From Thunnus maccoyii (taxonomy: Eukaryota; Chordata; Actinopteri; Scombriformes; Scombridae), in contig NC_056534.1 in NCBI RefSeq assembly GCF_910596095.1, positions 8,680,990 to 8,744,989 on the forward strand: a DNA stretch of 64,000 bases, written 5' to 3'. Numbering within the stretch: position 1 is the first letter of the stretch; each line of letters opens with the position of its first letter. The notes under the pieces were generated by a model. That model ran no database searches, had not been told where the DNA came from, and saw only the letters and a program-made list of their open reading frames with translations. Below are positions 50,078 to 61,596 of this stretch, in pieces. The position numbers and the translations under genes are program-made.

Positions 50078-53042
50078 AATACTATGAATAATTGCCTTTT
50101 TAAAAATCCTCCTTCTAAAAAATCCAGAATCTATGAATATGCAAATATTGTTAATTTCAGAAGTTTAACTGTTGGACACAAGATGTCTCCTGCTTCACTG
50201 AAAAGTCCGTCAGGTTCCCACATCACACTTGTGTATGTTGCAAACTGGACCATGATTTGCTTCCAAGCTGAAGAATTTATCAAAAGTCTTCCATACTACT
50301 ATGTTTTGTTTTCTACATATTTTCCAAGTTGTCCATTCTAATGAAGAAATGATGAAAGCTTACTGATATTAACACTTTTTCAGTGTCCTACAGACATACT
50401 GTATAGCCACAATCTGATTATTTAAATTAAAAGACTCCAGTTATTCATTTTTAAAAAAAGGAGGAGGATACCACTCTTGTTCATGAATTCTTGTAAAAAA
50501 AAAAAATGCTAACCTGAGGCCATAGTATTGAGACTTCCTGGAGTGCTGCTGTGTCTGTTTTATAAGTTGTCACTTTAGCACAGTGCAAAATTCACTCTTG
50601 CATAGATATTAAGTAGGCTTTATTTGACAGTGAAAGAGAAAATTCAGGGGTTTGGCCAATGCTTCTTCAATTTAAATAACGAACAGGCCTTTTCTCGTCA
50701 TGAGGAGTACTGACCTCTGAATACGGTTGCATAATGTCTTCGGCTTCAGTTTCCCCTCAGTTCTTCTTCAATCTATGACAATTTTCTTTTATGAGAGACC
50801 ATCAAAATAACATTGATCTTGACCTTGAGACTACAGGTTTTTTAATGATAAGCCTATGGTAGGTGCTGGGGTTGTGGAGTTTGAAAGACTTGGGCTTTAC
50901 TGGATAGGGAGGGTTTAATAAAAGATGTTCTCAAGTTGCATTATGGAAACATTGAATCCAGTGTCCTTGAAGCATGACCCATACAGTAGAAGGAACTAAA
51001 AGTCAGGATATCTCAAAATATGATGCTCTAATTTTGACTATTTCTTTTTTCTTAATCGCTTTTTCTAAATAATTAGAACCCCTTTAAATACTTGGGAGAT
51101 TGACACTTAATGTAGCCACAACCTACTCAGCATGTGATGTGTGAAATAAGGCAGCTTTTTTTTTTCTTTTTTTTTTTGAAGTGATGAAGTCAAACATTGA
51201 CACATCTTGCACATATATTTGTGCTTTGAAAGGGTGATACTGTGTCGAGCTGGTTCATAGTTTCTGGTACATTATAGGACAAAATGATGTAGCATTTGTT
51301 TGCTGAGCCTCTTTAAAATATCAAACATGCTTTTTCTTCGTGGTACATATAATCAGTTATTGTGGTCCACAGTTATGTCATAATCCAAATAGACATCTTG
51401 GTGAAGGGACATGAAGATTTTGATACACGTTGACCACATCCTTATGCAGATATGAACTAGAGAGTGAACTTCTGAACGCTATGACCTCAATAAAGATGCC
51501 TTTTGCTGATACAATACGCAGTTGTGTGTGCATTAGCTGCAGCAGTTGCGAGGAATTGAAATATAGTGTGTCCACATTTGGCAATAGTGGTAAAGGTCTG
51601 AAGATGTAGAGGAAGATTAGGTAAGAAATAAGAAATATAGGTGTTTCAACATATAACTACAAGTCAGACTTCTTATAAACTCAGAAGCTTCTTCTTGCTG
51701 TGGGAACCTCTGTCTGAAATGGGTAAAGGCATTTTAAGTCATATTTTTGCTACACTCAGTTTTTTCAAACTCTGCAGACTTCTCTGTCTGTGCTGAAACT
51801 GATTATTAAACTGGATGCCCATGATCTACTTAGTTGAAGCATCTGGTACTGACAGTCAATAGCTGTGTGGGATAAGTTGTAGATTATGTATAATGATGAC
51901 AGTCTTGCAGGCGTTACAGGTCCCTCATTATTCTTGCGCAACTGTCTTAAAAAATGTTTCAATCCTGCGTTTTGCAGACAAACAAAATTCAATTAAAATT
52001 GCTAATTGTTTGAATCGCTTTTGACCAATTTATATAATAGGAGAATATAGGAGATGGTTAACAATATGATATGATCAATATAGCAACTTTAGCTAACTAA
52101 TATAAGAAACATTGTTTACAGGCCCAGAGGAGATAATCAAACACCAAAGCTGGTGTTGCACCATAACAGTTTTTATTAATCAATATGTCTGTTCCCTGCT
52201 GGTGAAGAGGTGTACAATTCAGAGAACTAAAATTTGCATTTACATTGTTTTCCTCAATTTGGTCTTAGTGGTTATGGTGGTGATGTGCTATATGAAAAGT
52301 CAGTGGCTCACTGGGATCCATCCTAGGAACCATGGATCTATGTACCAATTGTTTTTGCCAAACCAATTAGTTGGGATATAATTTGTAAAGTGTGTTACAA
52401 ATCACATTACATTAAACCTGATCTGATCATAGCACTAAATTTGGTTCATTTCCAGTGATTTGGGTTACTGGAATCTTTGCGACCTCATCAATAAATGGGA
52501 ACTTTAAGCAACTGGTTAATTAAAATTCTTCATTATTTCTCAGATGATTTCGATTGTTTTGCTTTTTGGAGATATTTTGATTCTGTTTGCCATCTGAATC
52601 TGTGTGAAATTATTCTTTGGATCAATATTTGTTCTGCCTGATAAATGTCTCCATTAAATATAACACTGAGGCAATGCTGTCATGCATTCATCTGGACCAA
52701 TGTAGGACCAAGAGGACATAAAACAGCTCCTAAGAAACATAATATCAGTGAGATTATATATGTTTTCTGCACCACAAACCAACCACAGATAACATTTTCT
52801 TCACTGATAGCTCCGTGACGTTCAGCTCTCACTCTAACTTCGTCAGCATCATATCACAGTTTAATACTTTTGCAATACACTCACCTAAAAGTATCAAAAA
52901 GAAGAAATGTGGTTATTGCTTAAGTGTGAAGAGATTAAAGTGCCTTTAGATGGAATCAAGAGGATGTTTCATGTAAAATTGTGACTTCAAATAAATGATA
53001 TCAGATATACTCGCAGCACACTTGAGAATAAGTTAAGTACGG
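50078..53042. other. No gene seen upstream of the CD22-like gene
   Basis: Apart from the dispersed repeat at 50862 and short A/T runs (51160-51178, 53143-53158) nothing is recognised. Confidence 0.5.
50862..51065 (+). repeat. Dispersed repeat, intergenic copy
   Basis: Same order of words as 13153-13345 (TGGAGTTTGAAAGA, AAGTTGCATTATGG, AAGGAACTAAAAGTCAGGAT, ATTTTGACTATTTC), moderately diverged. Confidence 0.5.
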
Positions 53043-53052
53043 AAAGAGGAAG
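53043..53052 (+). promoter_or_regulatory. Possible PU.1/ETS site upstream of the CD22-like gene
   Basis: AAAGAGGAAG matches the PU.1 core and lies about 265 bp upstream of the start codon of a likely leukocyte receptor. Such purine motifs occur by chance, so this is suggestive only. Confidence 0.25.
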
Positions 53053-53316
53053 GAAGATGTTTTAATGTCAGAGCTGCATGTTGTTTATCCGCCAACTTCA
53101 CACTGACTGGCCGTCCGTTTTGTTCTCTTCAACTGTTCCTTTGAAAAAAAAAAAAAAAGATACTTGGTTTTGATCGGTGAGTTGCATGATTTATTTGTTT
53201 ATTTATTTATTCATTTATTCATTTGGGTTTTCTTCTTGGAGCCGCTGTGAAATGGCCGATAAAAATGATATTATGCAATCAATTTTCTGATTAGAAGCTG
53301 AAGGACTACAACAGCC

Positions 53317-56300
53317 ATGTTGTTGGCAGAAGCTTTCTGTGTGTTTGTGGGTTTCATTCTGTGCATTTCAGGTATGAATTATTATCTATCTCTTCTTGTA
53401 CAGTACTCGTACGATACGTGTGATATACGATTATTAATTGTAATCTGTAAAAATCAAAGGGGAAAATGATTGTTTTACATAAATGTGGGGGTTATTGTGG
53501 AAAACTATATTTACTAAAATTTAAAAGAACTGAATACATTTTATAAATTATTTTATTTTATTTATATATTATACAGAAGCAAAAAGAAAAGAAAATGCAT
53601 ATCAACTCTAAAGATTATCACAATCTACTGGCATGAGCTCTTCAAATGTCCTTAATTTATTGTATATCTTACTATCATGATTAGTAAGCATCCAGTATTT
53701 AAAATGTATAAAATCTGTTTACATGTTCGCTAATGAAAGCTTCTGTTAAAGGGGTTCAGGGACGAGCAAACAGCATCTGTGCCTTAAAAGGTTCATCAGT
53801 GGATCTGCCCTGCTCAGCTCAACATCCCACTTCGAGCATGAAATGGTTCACTGTACACCAGAATGGCTCAGAGTATGTTCTGAATGAGCTCTCTGCAGAT
53901 GGAAATCGTGTAACGTACAACATGTCTGAAGAAAGTAACTACACTCTAATGATCAAAGATCTGAGAGAGAGTGATGAAAAGTCTTACTGCTGCAGCAAGA
54001 CTACAGAGACACCAGAACTCTGCTGGCACAATAGAACTGAGCTCTATGTTTCAGGTACAGTGGCTGCCAGTTATATGTTATTTTAAGAATGGCATCATTA
54101 TATGAATTCTTACATTATTCACCGTCATCTCAGATCTGCAGGTGAAGGTGATTCCTGCCACAGAGTCAGAGACAGTATCACTGATATGCAAAACCAGCTG
54201 TCCTCCGACTGAAAACCCTGCAGCCTACATCTGGTACAAGAACAGAGAGTTTCTCTATCAGGACTGGTCTCCCTGGTACCGACAGCTGGTCAGCGGCGAG
54301 GAAGCAGTCAGATACTCCTGTGCTATCAAAGGCTACGAGGATCTCAGAGCTCCTGAAGTCTCAGTGGGTGAGTGACAACATTACAAAATCCTCAGCTTAA
54401 TATGTTATACTTTCAAGAAAAACTAAATAATTCAGGTAAATCCTATGACTATTATTAAGTTCAACATAAAAAATACTGAAGTCATTTCTTTTTGCTCAGA
54501 TTCTGTCACATCAACCTGCTTTACTGTGACCTACGCTGAAGGAAGAATGTGTCCTTATAACGAGACATCAGTGGATGAGCCCTGCTCCATCACATATCCC
54601 AGAGGTTAACTTTCCACAAACATACAGACATACCTCCAAATATATCACAGTGACTAATTTGTAATTTCCCAACAGAAGTACATGTTGAGAAGACTCAGGA
54701 GAAGAAATATCTCACACTGACCTGTGCAACCAGCTGTCCTACGGTTGACCCTCATACTGCCTATAAATTATTCATGGCCAGAAAGTTATTAAATCACTGC
54801 AACAAGCAAAACATTATGATTTTTGGATCGTCTTATGTAAGCTTCTCCTGCGCTATAGAAGGCAATGAAGATCTGCGCTCTGCTGAATTCTGTGAGTATG
54901 AACTAACTTAGTCTTTTTTTTTAACTTACTAATATTATAACCTAAATAATGCTCAAACACCACAGGGGGGATGTATAACAGAAAACACCTTACAATAAAA
55001 TGCAAATAGCTCTGATGTAAAAACCAGTTTGAGAATTCATAAAGTTTTATTTTTGTCTATTTCTGCTTTCCTTTTTTTTGTTATTCATTAAATATAACAT
55101 ATTGTTTCGATGTAAATATATTTCAATGAGTGGTTGGTGATGTGATTTTAGCTGGTGTGCCGCCTTAAGAATGCAGTCTTCCCCTGTTTGTTATTATTAA
55201 TGTTTAGACTCCTCTTACCTCATTAGATACTTTTTAGTTTTTGCAACTTAACATGCAACATGGCTGTTGCTGTCTTTGTGCTTTACGAGTCATCGCTGCT
55301 AGAATTTCTGGCTTATCAGTCTCAGAAACTATTACTCACAGATTATGTTATACTACATAACACGCATTATGGCTGTGCAGCGGTTAACACCTCACAAAAT
55401 GAAACTCCAGGGTTTGAATCTGTCAGTCCGTGGGAACCTTTTGGTGTGCAATTTGCATGTCTCTGTGTTCACATCCTTGTGATAGAGAGGTGATAAATCT
55501 GGGATAGGTTCTAGCCCTTTGCTACTCTGCAAAGGATTAGGAAGTATAAATAATGGATAGATGGATGGAAATTAAAAATGCAACTTAAACAATTACTTTA
55601 TGTATTATGGGGGTCATTTTCTTTTCTTTTTTTTTGACACCAGACAGTAGAGAGGTGACTCTCTCCCTTTATTTCTTTGGAGGAATAAGGGGAGAGAGAG
55701 GAGGTGTGACATGCAACAAAGGTTGAACTCTAACCAGGGATGTTGCAATTACACATTCAAGCATTTGCATTTCTGCATTTCAGTTTTTCAAGTCTGTCTT
55801 AAAATAACAGCCAGGTGCCCAAATGAACATTGAAAGAGGTTCATTTGCTGTAATCATTCCTCCTGTTCATACTGACTATTAAGGGATCCCATCCTGATGT
55901 GCTTTCAGTGTAAATGATGGGAGACAAATCCAATATGAAGCTTCAATTTTTCCAAATCAAGTCAGCATCTTTCAAACTTACTGTATTTTTACTGCTAAAT
56001 TCTTTCTTTTTTTCCCCCACTGCAGCTAAACAGAAAAACACTGTCTGTTGAGACACAAAGAGGGAATTCTTTACTAAAAAGACTGTAATTGTAAAGATAA
56101 CCAATTTATTTGACTATCTCAGATGGCTGAAGCCTCATATAAGTTCCAGATAAACTTTTAAATATTTTTATATTTTTAAACATTTGAAGGGGATCTTTTA
56201 ATAGTCAGTATGAACAGGAGGAATGATTACAGGAAATGAACCTGTTTCGATGTTCATTTGGAAACCTGAAAAATTGTGAACTTATCCTTTAAGACTGGTT

Positions 56301-58327
56301 ACTTTTTTGCAACCACAGACGTGTATGAAGAACATTTTTAATCTGTTTTTTAAATCTATTTTTCAGGCATTAAAGATAAAGGCTGCATGCAGTGGAATTA
56401 CGTCAGCGGGAGAATCTGCGCCCTGGAAGGCTCTTCAGTGAACATTTCAGTTGAATACTCTGGCATCCGGCAAGACAGTTCTAAATTATGGAATAAAACA
56501 GAGATAGGTGGTTACAAGGATGCTGAGAGTGAGATCAACAATACAGGTCGTGTAAAGTATGATGACAGCATGGAGAACCACCACATCCTGACGATTGATA
56601 ACCTGCAGAAGAGCGATTCAGGAGAATACACATTCAGAGTGAAAAACTACAAAGAACCGAAAGATTTACCTAGAGTGACGTTGGTTGTCACAGGTAACTC
56701 TTAAGCTGAAATACCTGCATACCTTTCAACAGAGAACTGGTTGCTCTCTCACTGTACACTAGCAGCAGTCAGCAGATTATACTCATTAATGTCTTTACAA
56801 AACGACCAAAGTCTGGTTCATGCTTAATGAGATAACATGATAACATGATGATTTAATTTTCTGGGTAGGAGCCCTGCATTCTGCTTTTTCTATTGTGTAT
56901 TAAATAGGTCTGAAGTTAAAAAAAAAAGTCTCTTTTTTCTGTTAATTGATCTATTAAACCATCTTTCAGGCCTGAGAGTGAGGTTTAATCCTTCTGCAGA
57001 GGTGACAGAGGGCCAGAGAGTCACACTGACCTGCAGTACCAGCTGTCCTCTGACTGACAACACAACCTACATTTGGTACTTGAACAGTCAACCTCTGCCA
57101 GAGAACCAAAACAAACAACTGGTTCTTGACCCGGTCAGCATTCAACATGCAGGAAACTACTCATGCACTGTCGAAACTCCCCAGAACATCAGCTCCAGTG
57201 AAGAGACTCTCACTGTCGGTGAGTGTGTCTTGAAATGTTTTACAGTTAAAAGTGAAGCAAATGTCTCATATTTGGCTTGTGGCAGGGGTTTGAGCTGTGG
57301 ACGGTGCACTTATATAGTATGCACCTTAACCATTAGGCCACCGAGGCACCGCATGTCTCAGTTTTTTTAATGAATAACATCATTCACCCACTTTTAATCT
57401 TACATGTAAATCGACTATACAAAATTTATTCCAAAAAACCCCCTCAAGTATCTGTTAAAATAATGGATTGCTGTGACTACCACCCCACCACAGACGCTTT
57501 ACCAATTTACATTTGGTAGAAGGAAAATGAAGACTGTGGAAATTATAATTACAGTACAGGGCCAGAGCCTACAAAATACAGTCCTGAGTCTTACTTTTCA
57601 TTGCTCTGAAATATGTTACACTGGTAACTCTCATCTCACATCCATCTCTCTCCAGCTCGAAGGAAATCAGTAGCAAGAATTATGACCGTAAAACTGACTA
57701 CATTATCACTGAGCCTGTCTGCTGTGGTTCTCCTCTACCTGTGGATGAGGTAAAAGACTTGAAAATCTGCCATTTTTTCATTTCTCATATTCATAGTCTT
57801 GACTTAATAAGTCTGTCTTAATAGTAATTCTTTGCATAATCTGACCAATAAAATCCAGAAAGAAGAAAACTCAGACCTCCGCTGGTGAGCTACATGACAA
57901 AACACAAACTGAAGAGGTGAGTACAAGCCTGACACCTAGAAATGACGATAATATACATAATATAATAACGATTATTTCAATTAATCTGTTAATCTGTTTA
58001 AGTTGTTCGGTCTATAATAAATGTCAAAAAAAGGTGAACAATGATGATCACAAGGTTTTGTCCTGACCAACAGTCAACTAAGCAAAGAAAAAAATTACAC
58101 AAAATTATTATTTGATTATCAAAATAGTTGGCAATTCATTTTCTATCGATTGATTGAATGAATAACTTGCTAATTGTTGCAGCTCTAGTGTAAGTCTGCG
58201 TGTGTTCCCTCTGTCATCTGTTTTCTCTTCCCTGCAGATGGAATCGTTTTATGCCAGCATCTCACCCAGGGTCATGAATCCTGCAGCACAGAGAGAACCG
58301 GCAGAGGAGCAGGAAGACACTCTTTAA
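53317..58327 (+). CDS. CD22/Siglec-like immunoglobulin-superfamily receptor
   Basis: Type I membrane receptor resembling fish proteins named B-cell receptor CD22-like; a role in immune-cell inhibitory signalling is inferred from the family. Exons: 53317-53371, 53752-54054, 54134-54367, 54500-54604, 54676-54891, 56367-56693, 56970-57218, 57656-57749, 57859-57916, 58238-58327. All have GT-AG borders, the Ig exons are phase 1, and the total is 1731 nt / 576 residues. Residues 1-19 form a signal peptide (FCVFVGFILCIS). Exon 2 is V-like (LPC ... SYCC); exon 3 is C2-like (LICKTSC, YIWYKN, YSCAIKG); exon 4 is a stub of a V domain; exon 5 is C2-like (LTCATSC ... FSCAIEG); exon 6 is V-like (GEYTFRVKN, with an Arg where Siglecs bind sialic acid); exon 7 is C2-like (TCSTSC, YIWYLN, NYSCTV). 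The membrane span is about 505-527, then RKKK. The tail holds SFYASI, an ITIM-type S-x-Y-x-x-I. Orthology to mammalian CD22 is not shown. Confidence 0.9.
55371..55569 (+). repeat. tRNA-type SINE-like repeat with GATG tail
   Basis: Begins GGCTGTGCAGCGGTTAACAC (A-box-like), then CCAGGGTTTGAATCTGTCAG (B-box-like) and GTGCAATTTGCATGTCTCTG. It ends in TAATGGATAGATGGATGGA. The same family occurs at 41750-42095 on the other strand. Confidence 0.65.
55650..55750 (-). repeat. SINE tail, reversed
   Basis: The + strand reads TTTGGAGGAATAAGGGGAGA then GTGACATGCAACAAAGGTTG, the usual reverse of a fish tRNA-SINE 3' part. Confidence 0.5.
55781..56292. mobile_element. Fold-back MITE in CD22-like intron 5
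   Basis: Left arm (about 55781-56010) and right arm (about 56060-56292) are inverted copies: AATCATTCCTCCTGTTCATA near 55855 pairs with TATGAACAGGAGGAATGATT near 56208. The right end, reversed, reads CTTAAAGGATAAGTTCACAA, matching the left end of the copy at 62331. Confidence 0.78.
57276..57353 (-). repeat. tRNA-derived SINE head in CD22-like intron 7
   Basis: The minus strand has GGTGGCCTAATGGTTAAGGT (A box) and CACAGCTCAAACCCCTGCCA (decayed B box). Confidence 0.6.
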
Positions 58328-58875
58328 TGACTTACTGGGTTGGCTTGCGTACTGCAAAGGCACCTATATATGTTGTACAGCCAAACACGGAGGTCACATA
58401 AAAGCCAGAAATACTTGTCTTTTATCCTTTCTGACATCTACTTCCTCCTGTGTAGCAAATACCAGTGGTTGGACACAGTGTTCTTATCTACAATTGCAAT
58501 CTGTTCATAGAGGCCAACTGCATGTTTGAAATGCTAATTTTAGCTCCAAATTGACAAATGTTCTTGCTAACTTCCTGTCAAACAGGTAGTGAACTGCTGC
58601 GCACTGCTTTCACCATTAGAAAACATCCATTCAATTTAGCATTTTCAGTTTTCTTGTTATATTTCATGTTTTAATGGCATATTTATCTTGTTATTATCCT
58701 TGTTTATTTTTTCTTGTTTGTTTGACAATCATGTCTGATGTAATTACAGTTCTGTGAATATCATATTTTTTATACACTGGGGATAACTTTAACCCTCTTG
58801 ACATTCCTCCTCCTCAGCACATATCCATTTAGGATAGTTTGTTTGTGTGCCATGATGCTGTAAATGTGCAAATGG

Positions 58876-58881
58876 ATTAAA
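58876..58881 (+). terminator. Proximal poly(A) signal, CD22-like gene
   Basis: ATTAAA about 550 nt after the stop codon, in the first copy of a tandemly duplicated 3' region; it is followed by CTAAATTACAGCAGAC and then a T-rich stretch. Confidence 0.5.
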
Positions 58882-59116
58882 GCTAAATTACAGCAGACAG
58901 ATTTATTTTTTTAATAGTTAAAAATTATCATATTTTATATGTTTTAATGTAGTATTTTTTGTCATTATTGCTTATTTTTTGTTTGTCTGACAATTATGTC
59001 TGATATAATTACAGTTCATTATATATAATACTTTTTATACATTGAGAATAACCTTGCACAACCCTCTTGCCATTCGTCCTCCTCTGCACAGATACATGTG
59101 ATGGTTTTATTGCGCA

Positions 59117-59122
59117 AATAAA
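59117..59122 (+). terminator. Distal poly(A) signal, CD22-like gene
   Basis: AATAAA at the matching place in the second copy of the duplicated 3' region, again followed by the same CTAAATTACAGCAGAC motif and a T-rich stretch. Being canonical, it may be stronger than the proximal ATTAAA. Confidence 0.5.
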
Positions 59123-59175
59123 TTCAAGCTAAATTACAGCAGACTGGTTTCTTTTTTTTTTTTAAACTAAAACTT

Positions 59176-60296
59176 TTCTCAAAATAGAGCTAGTGGACCA
59201 CCCAGTTATCAAGTTATCCTAGTGTTTTGGGGAAATTAGTACTGTGTCTCATGCTATTGTTTATATTGTACTGTAGAAGAGACTTGTAATGTGCATTTGC
59301 TGATATAATATAATACAATATTAATAATCATTTATTCTAATCATTATAACAAATGATTCATCTAAACACAAATAAACTAAGGATGCGCTAGCAATGCTAC
59401 AGATAAAGATTTTATAAAGGCTAAACAAGCAAATTACATGCATAGTTAGAAATACGTCGAAGTTTAAATGGAGGAAATGGTGTGGTCTTTGTTGCAATTA
59501 TACATCATATACAACCATTACATTTATTATTTACTATTGGTCAGTAATGGGTGTTATATAAATAGGTAAGACCGTAAGATACAGTTGAAAGCTCTGAAAA
59601 AAAAGTATTTCCAAGGCAGAGATATGCACCCACACACAAGTACATAAAGGTTTATTTAGCAGATATTTACCATATTTGTTTGCAGTAAGCAAATGAATCA
59701 CTGTGATGAACTTTAAATACTTTGAAGAAGAAGACCAAAATTAGTCTGATAGTCAGCCAACTATTGTCCGTTAGTGTACTCTGTATCTCCCACAACAGCA
59801 TAGCTCTGGATATGAAGGTGAAAATGAAGCTGCAGAAGAACCTGCAGCTCGGTTTTAATCAGCTAGTTGTACGTGGAAGATGTGGAGTCATTCCCTCTGA
59901 CAATTAATGCAACCTAAGGCTTCTGTTTAGTCTTCTAAACTTTTAATTTGCTGTCTTTAGCTGTCACTGGACTGTAGCCAATTAGAAAGCATAAATAAAA
60001 ACAAATGGCAGATGCATCTTGTCTGATAATATTTTAGCTTTTCATATAATAATCTCATCAGTCAGGAAGTATGCTTAGACTTCAGTGTGACCCTCATAAA
60101 TTTAATAGAGATCAGTCACATTGCAGTGTAGGGTTAATATTGCGGTTTTCAAAATATCCCATAGAGGGCACCAGGTGCCTGCAGAAAGGATCCATATTCA
60201 GCTGAGATCAAAGGGAGAAAAGTAGAAAGAGAAGAAAAGAGTAGAGTTTGGTGTGCAAGCCAGCTGCGGTGAGAAGAAAAAGTAGTTTTACTAATT
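59176..60296. other. No gene seen
   Basis: Region between the CD22-like 3' end and the MITE at 60297. AT-rich, no domain signal. Confidence 0.5.
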
Positions 60297-60683
60297 AAAG
60301 GTGCAGCTTGTAGAATTTAGTGGCATCTGGCAGAACAGACTTGGTGGAAATGGAATACAATATTCATAAGTATAAGTTTTAATCAGTGTACAATCAGCTG
60401 AAAATAAGAATCTTTGTGTTTTCGTTACTTTAGAATGAGCCCTTTATATCTACATAGGGAGTGGGTCCTCTGTCACGGAGCCTGCCATGTTGCACTGTCA
60501 TGTTTCTAAAGTAGCCCAGAATGGACAAACTAAACACTGGCTACAGAGAGGGTCTTTCGCATTTTTCACGAGTTTCACAACCACTATAGTGCTCCCATAC
60601 ACTTGGAAGGGAGGGGAGGGGTATTCAGTTGGTATTGCAATATGCAACCTCACTGCTAGATGCCACTACATCCTGCACACTGA
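60297..60683. mobile_element. MITE-like element with inverted GTGCAG...GTGGCATCT ends
   Basis: Starts GGTGCAGCTTGTAGAATTTA then GTGGCATCTGGCAG; the right end, reversed, reads AGTGTGCAGGATGTAGTGGC then ATCTAGCAG. The interior words AGAATGAGCCCTTTATATCT and GTAGCCCAGAATGGACAAAC are common to a widespread percomorph repeat. The open frame across it is not a gene. Confidence 0.7.
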
Positions 60684-61440
60684 GCACGCTCCATGGATGC
60701 ATTTGGCCATAGAGCGTGCGCAGCATGTTTTCATCTGTCTATTTCTTTACAGCAGGGAGTGGATTTTTTGGCTTCATGTGCCACTGACCAACTTTCATTT
60801 GAATGAATGGGCCTTGCCTTCGCCTTTCTTTATACATCCATGAACATTTCTTATCGGACTGAATGGGCACCATTTTTGGTCCAGTATCCAGCTCGCATAA
60901 AACATCCATGATAGCAGTAGGAAGTGGAGACGTGTTGTCCATATTTATACACAGTCAATGTTTTTTTTTTTTACATAAAAATTGTTTATGAAAACTGAAA
61001 GTGGAAAGAAAAAGATGTAAGAAAAAGCTGAAGAAAGATTAAAGCTGATGTTACAGTGATTGACATCGCAGATGCAATACACACTAATGTAACAGTTTGA
61101 AGTAGGCCAAAAGAAAAAAGCTGAAAACTTCAATGATAAGTCAGTTGAGGCAATTTGAAAGTTCTTCTCATAGGAATCCATTAAAAAAGCTGAACAAAGT
61201 TGAACAAGTTAAAGGGTATAAAAGGTAAGGACAAGAAAAGTAATAGCATGCATCACCTGAAGAAGACGCTGGGTAAAAGTAAGTTTGAAACAACCTTTAT
61301 TTGGTTAGTTAATTATTGTTATTGTAGATTGTGTTAAGTCACTAAATATTACTCTTAAAATATACCAACCTGGGTTTAATTTAATACGGGTAATAAATTC
61401 TATTTATTTAACTGATTCTCACAACACTGCTGTACGTCCC
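60684..61440. other. No gene seen
   Basis: Sequence between the MITE and the AKAP8-type promoter. It includes a T run at 60960-60972; no exon is recognised. Confidence 0.5.
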
Positions 61441-61596
61441 TCATACGTGTGACGTAACGACGCCGCGTTCATATTGGTCACGTGATTTCTGGCGTATGGA
61501 AATGAGTCGCTACATCTAGGCGTTGAGAGCGATTGATACTCTGCTTCAAGAAGCTACCGGGCTACCTGTGTCGACTGAGCAAAGCACGAATATACC
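61441..61596 (+). promoter_or_regulatory. Probable promoter and 5'UTR of the AKAP8-type gene
   Basis: The region just upstream of the start codon contains TGACGTAA at 61450-61457 (CRE-like), ATTGG at 61473-61477 (inverted CCAAT box) and CACGTG at 61479-61484 in the context GTCACGTGAT (E-box, USF/TFE type). Several CpGs lie around them. No TATA box is seen, which fits a housekeeping promoter. Confidence 0.55.

Larger units (their letters stand above)
54892..56366 (+). other. Intron 5 of the CD22-like gene, packed with repeats
   Basis: A 1.47-kb intron, bounded by gtgagt and tttttcag, is much longer than its neighbours (80-380 bp apart from this one). It holds a tRNA-type SINE-like copy, a reversed SINE tail and a fold-back MITE, which together account for about half its length. 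Confidence 0.75.
58665..59175 (+). repeat. Tandem duplication of the receptor 3' untranslated region
   Basis: Copy 1 is about 58665-58938 and copy 2 about 58939-59175. Both start ATGTTTTAATG, share GACAATCATGTCTGAT-type and TAATTACAGTTC motifs, a CCCTCTTGxCATTCxTCCTCCTC motif, and GCTAAATTACAGCAGAC near the end. Each holds one poly(A) hexamer. Confidence 0.8.

Noticed and set aside
57276..57353. Possible tRNA gene (A- and B-box-like words)
   Set aside because: The B box is decayed and no cloverleaf closes; it is a SINE head. The same reasoning applies at 12076 and 18838.
60487..60942. 118-residue plus-strand frame and its antisense frame
   Set aside because: Mostly covered by the MITE-like repeat at 60297-60683; no domain signal.
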